Positions 43,074-51,184 of a DNA stretch of 64,000 nt are shown here, piece by piece (within the stretch, counting starts at the first letter, position 1; the number at the start of each line of letters is the position of its first letter). The notes below the pieces were generated by a model that saw only the letters and a list, made by a program, of their open reading frames with translations, searched no databases and was not told the DNA's origin. A program made the translations under genes and the position numbers. Origin of the DNA: Streptomyces tibetensis (GTDB taxonomy: Bacteria; Actinomycetota; Actinomycetes; Streptomycetales; Streptomycetaceae); NCBI RefSeq assembly GCF_007655005.1, contig NZ_SZVW01000022.1, forward strand, positions 62,001 to 126,000. The letters run 5' to 3'.

Positions 43074-43657
43074 CACTGGCGTCCCCGGGGCAGCCGGTCC
43101 CGGCCCGGCGTGGACAGGTGCAGCACCTCGAACACCTCGCCGTCGGCCTTGGGCGCGTCCTGCTCCCATCGCTCCCAGAGAGAGAAGTGCACCAGCTCCC
43201 AGCGGCTCGTGTCGACGGCCGCGGCGGCGCACAGGGCTCCGTCCTCCGCCGCCAGCCGCCGGGCCTCGCCCACCGCGTCCTCCGCGATGTCGGCCAACAG
43301 CGCGCCGTCCGGCACCGGATGGCGGCGCCGTACCGCGAATCGCGCCTGCGAGCCGCCGCCCTCCTCGTACGCGAGCCCCGTCCACTGCCGCGCCGACGGC
43401 CGCCCGAAGTCGTCACCGACCCCCTGGAACCCACCGCCCCACAGAAAGGCGTTCATGCCGTCGACGGTGTTCCAGAGGTAGAAGGGCGCGTACTGGTTGA
43501 CCGGCGAGGCGCGCTGTCCGCGCTCGCGCACCAGGTAGGCCTTGAGGCCGAGCCCGGCCCAGCCGTCGAGCAGGTGTCCCCGGCGGGCGACGCGGTCCCG
43601 GATGATGCCCATGTCGTAGTCCGCGGGCAGGGTGAGCTCGTACTGCATGGCGTGCAT
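43070..43657 (-). CDS. DUF4865 family protein
   Basis: A 195-residue protein of DUF4865, a family usually found next to TetR regulators. Conserved runs include MQYELTLPADYDMGIIRDRV at the start and LKAYLVRERG, YAPFYLWN and MNAFLWGGGFQGV. The fold may be a dimeric alpha+beta barrel. No activity is established. GAGGAG lies just before ATG 43657. It is coupled to the phosphotriesterase-like gene downstream. Confidence 0.75.
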   Translation of the reverse strand: MHAMQYELTLPADYDMGIIRDRVARRGHLLDGWAGLGLKAYLVRERGQRASPVNQYAPFYLWNTVDGMNAFLWGGGFQGVGDDFGRPSARQWTGLAYEEGGGSQARFAVRRRHPVPDGALLADIAEDAVGEARRLAAEDGALCAAAAVDTSRWELVHFSLWERWEQDAPKADGEVFEVLHLSTPGRDRLPRGRQW

Positions 43658-43667
43658 GGAATTCTCC

Positions 43668-44231
43668 TCAGGAGGACCGGGGTGCCAGCAGGGAGAGCAA
43701 ACCCCGGATTCCCGCGTCGAACGCGGCGGGGGAGCCGGAGGCGCGGGCCAGGACGTAACCGCCCTGGACGGTCGCGACGACCGCCGCCGCGATCTCCCCG
43801 GCGTCGAGGGTGGCCGCGAACTGGCCCTGGGCCTTGCCCTCTTCGACGATCCCGGCGATCCGCCCGCGCAGCCAGTCGAGCGTCTCGTCGACCGGCGCCC
43901 GCAGTTCGGCACTCGCGATCACGTCCGGGTCCATCGTCAACCGGCCGACCGGGCAGCCCCGCAGCACGTCCCGCTCGCGGCGCAGATACGCCTCGATCCG
44001 CTCGTACGGTGTGCCCGGACCGTCGAGTACCGCCGTGGCGGTGGCCCGCATCTGCTCGGCGGTCCGCCGGATCGCGGCCAGGGCGAGATCGGGCTTGCCC
44101 TTGAAGTGGTGGTACATGCTGCCCTGTCCGGCGTCCGCGCGTTCCAGGATCGCCTTGGGGCTGGTGCCCACGTAGCCGCGCTCCCACAGCAGTTCGCGGG
44201 TGGACTCGATCAGCCGTTCCGGGGTGCTCAT
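43668..44231 (-). CDS. TetR-family regulator
   Basis: A 187-residue repressor. The N-terminal helix-turn-helix is YVGTSPKAILERADAGQGSMYHHFKGKPD (about 20-48 region), followed by a helical ligand domain. It lies 10 bases upstream of the DUF4865 gene in the same direction and faces its own probable operator. It likely represses the DUF4865/phosphotriesterase operon and itself. Confidence 0.9.
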   Translation of the reverse strand: MSTPERLIESTRELLWERGYVGTSPKAILERADAGQGSMYHHFKGKPDLALAAIRRTAEQMRATATAVLDGPGTPYERIEAYLRRERDVLRGCPVGRLTMDPDVIASAELRAPVDETLDWLRGRIAGIVEEGKAQGQFAATLDAGEIAAAVVATVQGGYVLARASGSPAAFDAGIRGLLSLLAPRSS

Positions 44232-44238
44232 GGCCTCA

Positions 44239-44260
44239 CTGTACATACCAGTAGTTACAG
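44239..44260. promoter_or_regulatory. Probable TetR operator
   Basis: A 22-base imperfect palindrome with outer arms CTGTA/TACAG and inner TAC/GTA, 16 of 22 positions symmetric. It lies 7 bases upstream of the TetR start codon, a usual autoregulatory position. Confidence 0.65.
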
Positions 44261-44410
44261 AAGTCGAGGGCGAAGGAAGCACTCGGGGCCCGCTCGCCTA
44301 CTCCCCGCGAGGTACACACGGTGCCGCTGGCGGTACGACGACCGGGGGCCCCTCGCCGGACGACGCTCGAAAGCGACACACGACACGAAGCCATCGAGGA
44401 GTGGGACGAC

Positions 44411-44695
44411 ATGCAGACCCTGGCGAATTTCGGTGACGGCGGCGGGCCCGGCCCGTGGATCCTGCTCTTCCCGGTGATCTGGGTGCTGGTGATCGGCGGC
44501 GGCATCGCACTGCTGCGCCGCACCGTGTGGCGCGGACGCCACGGCGGCCCCGGGCAGCGGCCCACGGTCGGGAACGACTCGCCCATCGCCGTGCTCGGAC
44601 GCCGCTTCGCCTCCGGCGACATCGACGAGGACGAGTACTGGCGCCGACTGTCCGTGCTGAACGAGGAGTTCGGCCACAAGGGGGGCGCGGGATGA
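44411..44695 (+). CDS. Short membrane protein with SHOCT domain
   Basis: A 94-residue protein with one membrane helix (about 15-33) and a C-terminal SHOCT motif LGRRFASGDIDEDEYWRRL. SHOCT modules appear on many envelope proteins and have no agreed function. GAGGAG precedes ATG 44411; a longer frame from 44321 lacks such a site. Confidence 0.75.
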   Translation: MQTLANFGDGGGPGPWILLFPVIWVLVIGGGIALLRRTVWRGRHGGPGQRPTVGNDSPIAVLGRRFASGDIDEDEYWRRLSVLNEEFGHKGGAG

Positions 44696-44737
44696 TCAGG
44701 CGCGGCCGGCGCCTCGCGAGCCCCTGACCGGCTGGCA

Positions 44738-44761
44738 CGCGGCACGCCCGGACGTGCCGCG
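44738..44761 (+). terminator. Hairpin after the SHOCT gene
   Basis: CGCGGCACG and CGTGCCGCG form a 9-base stem with a 6-base loop, 42 bases after the SHOCT stop. Confidence 0.6.
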
Positions 44762-44787
44762 CGCCGTCGGGTCACAGTGACAGTGGT

Positions 44788-44841
44788 GTACACCGCGGGA
44801 GCGCACGCGACGGCGTACACCGCGGGAGCGCACGCGACGGC
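44788..44841. repeat. Perfect 27-bp tandem duplication
   Basis: Two exact copies of a 27-base unit starting GTACACCGCGGGAG occupy 44788-44814 and 44815-44841, then a partial third begins GTGCGC. They lie between convergent genes. Confidence 0.9.
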
Positions 44842-44847
44842 GTGCGC
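44828..44847 (-). terminator. Hairpin after the regulatory ATPase gene
   Basis: GCGCACGC and GCGTGCGC form an 8-base stem with loop GACG, about 40 bases beyond the stop of the minus-strand ATPase gene. It is built from the second copy of the 27-base duplication. Confidence 0.6.
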
Positions 44848-44886
44848 CCCCGGCGCCTCAGAGGGGGGACGGTGGTCACCGCCCGG

Positions 44887-45429
44887 TCAGCCGGCAACGG
44901 CGGACCGGGCGGGAGCATGGTCGGGCCTGAGCCCGTCGGTGGACGCCCCGACCTCGGCGAACCGGCGCTCGGGCTTGTCCAGCACCGTGCGCCGCGTCCG
45001 GAGGGACGGCGCCGTCATCACGGGGGCGGCCGTCGGCAGGGTGAACCACACGACCTTGCCGGACTCGCCGTCCGGCCGGACGCCCCAGCTCTCGCTCATG
45101 GCGGCGACCATCGCGAGCCCGCGCCCGCACGTCGCCATCGGCGCGATGTCCTGAGGGTCCTCCACCACGGGCATGCGTGGATCGCCGTCGCGCACCGAGA
45201 CCATGAGCCGGTCCAGCAGCAGCTCTATCTCGACGGTGCACGTCTTGTCGGGCTGGGCATGCCGGTGGACGTTGGACAACAGCTCCGTCACGCCGAGCGA
45301 GGCCCGGTCGATCAGGGGATCCAGATGCCAGTAGCGCAATTGCGCAGATACGATTCTGCGGACCTGGCCGATCCGCGACGGCAGGGCTTGGAGCTCCACC
45401 GTGCAGTGCCTGCTTGGGTAGCTGATCAC
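44887..45429 (-). CDS. Anti-sigma/serine-kinase type ATP-binding protein
   Basis: A 180-residue HATPase_c_2 protein like RsbW/SpoIIAB relatives. The N-box is GVTELLSNVHRHA (Asn as Mg ligand) and the G-box is CGRGLAMVAAM. Streptomyces carry dozens of these, tuning sigma factors or anti-sigma antagonists. No partner sigma gene is adjacent. GTG 45429 is chosen as GGGAG lies 8 bases before it and the family fold starts there. Confidence 0.78.
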   Translation of the reverse strand: MISYPSRHCTVELQALPSRIGQVRRIVSAQLRYWHLDPLIDRASLGVTELLSNVHRHAQPDKTCTVEIELLLDRLMVSVRDGDPRMPVVEDPQDIAPMATCGRGLAMVAAMSESWGVRPDGESGKVVWFTLPTAAPVMTAPSLRTRRTVLDKPERRFAEVGASTDGLRPDHAPARSAVAG

Positions 45430-45612
45430 GGCTGCGACTCCCCGACGTGAGGTCCGGAAGAACACGGGATTCGGATCCAGCAGGGCGCCTGCGTGACACT
45501 GCCGCCTGCTGTCGTGTCCGGCGGGCTGGTTCGCAGCGTTATCGCCGGTAAACCCAGAGTGACGTGAGACCAGAGTGGCGCAGGGGGTGAGGTACCGCAA
45601 CTCGCGGACATC

Positions 45613-45936
45613 TCAGTCGCCACGCCCCGCTGCCCTGCGCACGGCCTCGATGAAGCGCCGTGCGGCCGGCGGGCCCGGCTCTCCCGGTGCGGGGTCGTTC
45701 TCGCCCAGGGTGAGCAGGTACCGCTGGCCGTTGAGATCCGCCGTGGCCCGGTCATCGGGGCCGAACCAGGGCCTGGAGGCGCGCACGGCCTGGACCGGGG
45801 CGCTGTCGATCTCACTGCCGTAGCTGGTCAGGAGCTCGAGGCGGCCGTCGTTGATCCGGACCTGTCCGGCCCGGGTGAGCGAACGCAGCCGCTTCCCGAT
45901 CCGCACGCCCGTGGCCCTGAACTCCGGCTCTCCCAT
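45613..45936 (-). CDS. Conserved hypothetical protein
   Basis: A 107-residue soluble protein with no family I can name. It begins MGEPEFRATGVRIGKRLRSL and has a mostly beta-type central part with two RLELLTSYGSEIDSAPVQ and RYLLTLGEND segments, suggesting a small PH- or beta-barrel-like fold. GGGTGGGTGG precedes the ATG. Codon use is normal for the genome. Confidence 0.55.
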   Translation of the reverse strand: MGEPEFRATGVRIGKRLRSLTRAGQVRINDGRLELLTSYGSEIDSAPVQAVRASRPWFGPDDRATADLNGQRYLLTLGENDPAPGEPGPPAARRFIEAVRRAAGRGD

Positions 45937-46444
45937 GCCACCCACCCCCTGGTGCGCGTCGGTGTACCGGCTCGCTCCGTGCGATGCCCGGTACGGGCTC
46001 GTGTCCCGTTCCAGTGTGCCCCGTCCGCAGGAGTGCTCCCCTCCGAACGGTGCGTCGTGCCCGGTCAGGGCCCCGGCCCGGCACCGCGGTGCACCCTTGC
46101 CTGCCGCTTCTCCCGGGGCGCGGTGCCCGTGCCCGGAAGCCTGCCGCGGAAGGCGCGTCGTGCCCCTGCGCTCACCCCGTCCGGGGCCTTGGTCCCGCCG
46201 TGCAGTCTGCCCCCGCCCAGCGCCGAGCACCAGTGCCCGCGACCCCCTCGCCGGGGGGCGCCCGCAGCACGCTCACGAAGGCGCCCCCGGGACCACGCGC
46301 CCCCTTGCCCCGGCTCTGCTCCTGGGGGCGCTTTGGGGGGCTCAAAGATGCGTTTATGCAGGTGAGAAGCGTGCGCGAGGTGCCTATGATCGGAGGTGTC
46401 GGCCGCGCGACGCGTCGGCGGCGCGCAGCGTTAGGAGCCCCCCC
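45937..46444. other. 508-base region without a recognisable gene
   Basis: Cytosine-rich sequence with no ORF having both a ribosome site and normal codon bias, no tRNA and no strong repeat. The last 100 bases (from about 46340), upstream of the Cds1-like gene, are relatively AT-richer and probably hold its promoter. Confidence 0.5.
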
Positions 46445-47569
46445 GTGAGCACTTCCCAGCAGACCCGGACCGGCGTGACCCTCGACGTCGACCACAGCGA
46501 CGTCGCCTACCGGACGTGGCTCAAAGAAGCCGTCCGCAGAGTCCAGGCCGATGCCAACCGCTCGGCCGACACCCATCTGCTCCAGTTCCCCCTGCCGGAG
46601 CGGTGGGGGATCGATCTGTACCTGAAGGACGAGTCGACCCACCCCACCGGCAGCCTCAAGCACCGCCTCGCCCGTTCCCTCTTCCTCTACGGCCTCTGCA
46701 ACGGCTGGATCCGCCCGGACCGGCCCGTCATCGAGGCCTCCAGCGGTTCGACGGCCGTCTCCGAGGCGTACTTCGCGAAGCTGATCGGCGTGCCCTTCAT
46801 CGCCGTCATGCCGCGCACGACGAGCGCCGAGAAGATCCGCCTCATCGAGTTCCACTCCGGCCGATGTCACTTCGTGGACGACCCTCGCACGATGTACGCG
46901 GAGTCCGCCCGCCTCGCGGCCGAGACCGGCGGCCACTACATGGATCAGTTCACCTACGCCGAACGGGCCACCGACTGGCGCGGGAACAACAACATCGCCG
47001 AGTCCATCTTCCGCCAGCTGCGCCTGGAGCGGTTTCCCGAGCCGGCGTGGATCGTCGCCACGGCGGGCACCGGTGGTACCTCGGCGACCCTCGCGCGCTA
47101 CGTCCACTACATGCAGTACGACACCCGCGTCTGCGTGGCCGACCCCGAGAACTCGTGTTTCTTCGAGGGCTGGACCACCGGCGATCCGGACGTCACCTGT
47201 GACTGCGGCTCCCGTATCGAGGGCATCGGCCGGCCCCGCATGGAACCGAGCTTCGTGCCCGGCGCGATCGACCGGATGATGAAGGTGCCCGACGCGGCCA
47301 GCGTCGCCGCGGTACGGGCCCTGGAGCGCGCCATCGGCCGCAAGGCCGGCGGCTCGACCGGCACCGGGTTGTGGAGCGCGCTGAAGATCGTCGCCGAGAT
47401 GGTGTCCGACGGCCGGCAGGGCAGTGTCGTGACCCTGTTGTGCGACCCGGGGGACCGGTATCTCGACAAGTACTACTCGGACGCCTGGCTGGCCGGCCAG
47501 GGACTGGACATCGAGCCGTACACCGCCGCGATCGACTCACTCCTGAAGACGGGCGTCTGGCCCGGCTGA
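46445..47569 (+). CDS. PLP-dependent cysteine desulfhydrase, Cds1-like
   Basis: A 374-residue fold type II PLP enzyme of the cysteine synthase superfamily. The Schiff-base Lys is in TGSLKHRLA, the substrate loop EASSGSTAVSEAY, and the phosphate loop GTGGTSATLARY. It closely resembles the Mycobacterium Cds1 (Rv3684) group, which releases sulfide, pyruvate and ammonia from L-cysteine. GTG 46445 is preceded by AGGAG. A Cys-containing CDCGSRIEGIGRPR segment is conserved in this branch. Confidence 0.82.
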   Translation: MSTSQQTRTGVTLDVDHSDVAYRTWLKEAVRRVQADANRSADTHLLQFPLPERWGIDLYLKDESTHPTGSLKHRLARSLFLYGLCNGWIRPDRPVIEASSGSTAVSEAYFAKLIGVPFIAVMPRTTSAEKIRLIEFHSGRCHFVDDPRTMYAESARLAAETGGHYMDQFTYAERATDWRGNNNIAESIFRQLRLERFPEPAWIVATAGTGGTSATLARYVHYMQYDTRVCVADPENSCFFEGWTTGDPDVTCDCGSRIEGIGRPRMEPSFVPGAIDRMMKVPDAASVAAVRALERAIGRKAGGSTGTGLWSALKIVAEMVSDGRQGSVVTLLCDPGDRYLDKYYSDAWLAGQGLDIEPYTAAIDSLLKTGVWPG

Positions 47570-47610
47570 GCCCGGGCCCTCGGCCCCGCGGCCGCCGCGC
47601 CCTCCCGGGC
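47570..47610. terminator. Possible hairpin between convergent genes
   Basis: GCCCGGG (47570-47576) and CCCGGGC (47604-47610) could pair around a 27-base GC-rich loop between the Cds1-like and DeoR genes. The loop is long, so this is tentative. Confidence 0.3.
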
Positions 47611-47652
47611 GGGAACGGGTGACGCACGTGCGCCACCCTGGTTGAGGGGCCG

Positions 47653-48483
47653 TCAGACGTCCTCGGCGTCCTCGGGCTCCCCGGCCACCACCAGCCGCCG
47701 CAGATGGTCCGCGACCACCCCGCGTGCCTCTTCCGGCAGGCCGGCGTCCGTCACGAGCGTGTCGACCCGCTCCAGCGCGGCGAACGAACTCAGGCCCACC
47801 TTGCCCCACTTGGTGTGGTCCGCGACCACGACCACGCGGCGGGCCGACTGCACGAGCCGCCGGTTCGTCTCGGCCTCCGCGAGATTCGGCGTCGACAGGC
47901 CGGCCTCGACCGATATGCCGTGCACCCCGAGGAACAGCAGGTCGAAGTGGAGCGCCGCGATCGCCTGGTCGGCGACCGGCCCCACCAGCGAGTCGGAGGG
48001 CGTGCGCACCCCGCCCGTCAGCACGACCGTGGCCGCGCCCTGCCGCGGGCCCGAGGTGCGCTGCGCCGCGTGGAACACATCGGCGACCCGCACCGAGTTG
48101 GTGACCACCGTGAGGTCCGGTACGTCCTGCAGCTGGTGCGCCAGCGCGAACGTGGTCGTACCGCCCGACAGGGCGATCGCCGCGCCCGGCGCTACCAGCT
48201 TGGCCGCGGCGCGTGCGATGTCCTCCTTGGCTGTGAGCTCCAGACCGGACTTGGCCTCGAAGCCCGGTTCGTGCGTACTCGCCTCGACCACCGGGACCGC
48301 GCCGCCGTGCACTTTCTCCAGCACGCCCTGGCGGGCGAGCGCGTCGAGGTCACGGCGGACCGTCATGTCCGACACGCCGAGCTTGCGGGTCAGCTCGTTG
48401 ACCCGGACACCGCCCCGGCGCCGGACCTCGTCGAGGATCAGGGATCGCCGCTGCTCCGCGAGGAGGTTCTGATTCTCGCTCAC
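47653..48483 (-). CDS. DeoR/GlpR-family transcriptional regulator
   Basis: A 276-residue regulator with a DeoR helix-turn-helix (about 8-60, RVNELTRKLGVSDMTVRRDLDAL) and the sugar-phosphate sensor domain (SGGTTTFALAHQL, VLTGGVRTPSDSLVGPVA, LGVHGISVEAGL). The GTG start at 48483 is the first codon of the family alignment. No catabolic genes lie adjacent, so its regulon is elsewhere. Confidence 0.88.
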   Translation of the reverse strand: MSENQNLLAEQRRSLILDEVRRRGGVRVNELTRKLGVSDMTVRRDLDALARQGVLEKVHGGAVPVVEASTHEPGFEAKSGLELTAKEDIARAAAKLVAPGAAIALSGGTTTFALAHQLQDVPDLTVVTNSVRVADVFHAAQRTSGPRQGAATVVLTGGVRTPSDSLVGPVADQAIAALHFDLLFLGVHGISVEAGLSTPNLAEAETNRRLVQSARRVVVVADHTKWGKVGLSSFAALERVDTLVTDAGLPEEARGVVADHLRRLVVAGEPEDAEDV

Positions 48484-48686
48484 GTACGCTCCGGTCCTTT
48501 CGCCTCAATGCCGTCGACACGCCCCGCGCATATCGGCTCCTACCAGGACATTCTTCCCTGCCGCGATGCGAGGACGCCCCATCCTCGCATGTCGAGGGGC
48601 GGACAGTGCCACCGACCGCTCGTCGCGCCCGTGCCACCCGCCCGATCGTCTCCTCGCTCCGCTTCATCACAGATCGGGGAGATTCC

Positions 48687-51176
48687 GTGACAGGGGGTGT
48701 GCCGCGCCGCGGAAGTGGAGATCCTTGTGCCCGCACGGACAGAGCCGACGGCGTGTCACGGGGGAAGTGCGAATCAGTGGAACGCGCGCAGGAACAGGCG
48801 TCGAGCGGCGGACCGGACGGTCCCGCCACACGGCGCGCCGAGAGCGGAACCGCCCTGGAGCTCCTGGTCCACGGCGTGGGCGGCACCACGCCGCAGGAGA
48901 TGCTCAACGATCCGCGGACGGTGCGGATCACCGGCGACCACACCGCGGCCGTCTTCCGGCGCGCCGACGACGTCGACGCCGAGCACAGCCCCGACGACCG
49001 TCGTCGCGACGGGCCGGTGCCCGAGGCCTACGTCTGGTGCAACCTCACCTCCGGCAACGGCACCCGCGCCCTGTGGCTGTTGTTACTGCCGTTCATGGTC
49101 GTCAACCTGGCCCACTGGATGCGCCCCACCGCCCACGGCCGCCGCCGGACCGTGCGGCTGTACGGCCTGCTGGTGCGGCTCGCGGGGCTCACTCTGACGG
49201 TGCTGCTCGTCGCGGCGGCCTGCGAGGTCGCCCTCGACCTGGCGGCCTGGCAGTGCGCGGGCACCGCCGCCTGCGCCGACCGCCACTCCTGGCTGGGCTT
49301 CCTCTCACCCACCGTCTCGGACGGCGGCTGGTGGAGCGCCCCCGGCCGACGGCTCGCCCTCGCCGCCGCCGTGCCCACCGCCCTGACCGTCCTGCTGTGG
49401 TACCTGTCCCGGCGCACCTGGAGTGACTACGAGTCCCAGCAGCCCATCGAGCGTGCCCCCGAGCCCGAAGGGGACGGCGGCCCGACGGCCCTCGGCCGGC
49501 CCGGGTTCTGGTACGGGCGCCGGCTGGTGGCCCGGCTGCGCGCCGCGCACACCGCTGCCGGCCTGATCACGGTCGCCGCCGCGGTCGGCAGCGCCGCCGC
49601 CCGCTACGACCGCCGCCCCGGCGGCCCCGCCGTACTCGGCACCCTGGGACTGATCCTGGAAGCGGCCCTCGCGCTCTGCGCGGTCGCCGTGGTCTGGGTG
49701 GTGTGCCGCCGCGGCCGCAGCGAGAGACGGCTCGACCGGAAACTCGACGAGGGCTTCGTACGACGCCTGCCGCTCGCCGCGCTCGTCCTGCTCGCCCTCG
49801 CCGTGGTGTACGCCGGGTGGGAGCGCCCGGGGTGGACGTCGGAAGGACGGCTGCCGGGTGACACGACCTTCGGCGGGATCGCCCTGGTCCAGGGCGTGCT
49901 CGTGGTCGTCCTCGGGGTCGTCGCCCACGTCCTGCACCGCACCGACCCCGACCGCCGGGCGGTGCTGCGGGGCCTGGGCGGACCCGCGGTGGCGATGCTG
50001 GCCTGCGCGCTCGGCGGGGTGATGTCCGGCGGCGTCTCCCAGCGCGTGTCCGACTGGCTGGACGGCACCGGGGCGTCCATCGAGGGCCCGCCGGTGCTGC
50101 TGACCTGGCAGGCGTCCGTGATCCCGCCGCTGCTCGTCGTGCTGCTGGGGCTCCTCGGCTGGCTGGCCCATCGCGCCTGGCGGCTGGCCCGCGCCGAGCG
50201 CACCGCCGTGGCGCTCGACTACCCGGACGAGAACCAGGACCGCGCCCGCACCCGGCGCATCGCCTACACCCGTGCGATGGCCTCGCTCACCGACCGCGGA
50301 CCCCGCATCGTCGCCGTGACCTCCGGCGTCACCCTGCTGCTCGGCGCCGGAGCCCTCGTGGGTGCCCTGGCCACCGACGAGACCCCGGGCCAGGCCGCGC
50401 AGGGCACCTACCCCGTCCTCCACGGCGCCGCCGAGACCTCCCAGGCCCTCGGCTCCTGGCTGATCGGCCTCGGCTTCCTCCTCTTCGTCACCTGGGGACG
50501 GCGCGCCTACAAGGACGCCGCCGCCCGCCGCACGATCGGCATCCTGTGGGACGTCGGCACCTTCTGGCCACGCGCCTCCCACCCCTTCGCCCCACCCTGC
50601 TACGCCGAGCGCGCGGTGCCCGACCTGACCTGGCGGATGGCGACCTGGACGCGCGCCACCGGCGGACGGCTGGTCATCTCCGGGCACTCGCAGGGCAGCG
50701 TCCTCGCCGCAGCCGCGGCCTGGCAACTCGCCCCGTCAGCCCGCAAGCGCGTCGCCCTGCTGACCTACGGCTCCCCGCTGGAGCGCCTGTACGGCCGCTG
50801 GTTCCCGGCCCACTTCGGGCCCGCCGCACTCGGCTCCCTGCACCGGGACGTCGACTGCTGGCGCAATCTCTACCGGCTCACCGACCCTATCGGCGGCCCG
50901 ATGCGGCTGCCCGGAGCGCAGGTCGACCACGCTCCCTTGATGGACCCCCTCGCCTTCGGCCGCACCGCCCTGCTGCCGCTGCCCGCGCCGATCCTCGGCC
51001 ACTCCGACTACCAGGCGGACCCGGTGTTCGCCGAGGAGCGCCGCACACTGCTGGCCCGGCTGCGGCCCGAGGCGCCCTCAGAGCCCACGGGGGTGTCGGA
51101 GGAGCCGCCAGCGGGCCGCTCGGAGCATCCGGAGCTGCCTTCGCCACGACCCCAGCCCGAGCCGCCCGCCGCCTAG
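48687..51176 (+). CDS. Large polytopic membrane protein with hydrolase-like motif
   Basis: About 829 residues. After a short cytoplasmic segment beginning LELLVHGVGGTTPQEML, reminiscent of lipase oxyanion turns, come about 10-12 membrane helices in two groups. The C-terminal soluble part has SGHSQGS with Ser668, a classical alpha/beta-hydrolase nucleophile elbow, and LLTYGSPLERLYGRWFP. A possible distal His lies in LGHSDYQADP. It may be a membrane-bound esterase or lipase-like protein; function is unknown. GTG 48687 has GGGGAG upstream; GTG 48777 is an alternative. Confidence 0.65.
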   Translation: MTGGVPRRGSGDPCARTDRADGVSRGKCESVERAQEQASSGGPDGPATRRAESGTALELLVHGVGGTTPQEMLNDPRTVRITGDHTAAVFRRADDVDAEHSPDDRRRDGPVPEAYVWCNLTSGNGTRALWLLLLPFMVVNLAHWMRPTAHGRRRTVRLYGLLVRLAGLTLTVLLVAAACEVALDLAAWQCAGTAACADRHSWLGFLSPTVSDGGWWSAPGRRLALAAAVPTALTVLLWYLSRRTWSDYESQQPIERAPEPEGDGGPTALGRPGFWYGRRLVARLRAAHTAAGLITVAAAVGSAAARYDRRPGGPAVLGTLGLILEAALALCAVAVVWVVCRRGRSERRLDRKLDEGFVRRLPLAALVLLALAVVYAGWERPGWTSEGRLPGDTTFGGIALVQGVLVVVLGVVAHVLHRTDPDRRAVLRGLGGPAVAMLACALGGVMSGGVSQRVSDWLDGTGASIEGPPVLLTWQASVIPPLLVVLLGLLGWLAHRAWRLARAERTAVALDYPDENQDRARTRRIAYTRAMASLTDRGPRIVAVTSGVTLLLGAGALVGALATDETPGQAAQGTYPVLHGAAETSQALGSWLIGLGFLLFVTWGRRAYKDAAARRTIGILWDVGTFWPRASHPFAPPCYAERAVPDLTWRMATWTRATGGRLVISGHSQGSVLAAAAAWQLAPSARKRVALLTYGSPLERLYGRWFPAHFGPAALGSLHRDVDCWRNLYRLTDPIGGPMRLPGAQVDHAPLMDPLAFGRTALLPLPAPILGHSDYQADPVFAEERRTLLARLRPEAPSEPTGVSEEPPAGRSEHPELPSPRPQPEPPAA

Positions 51177-51184
51177 GCGGATCC

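Noticed and set aside
45937..46444. Genes in the C-rich intergenic stretch
   Set aside because: Open frames show no ribosome site, no conserved motif and no typical codon bias.
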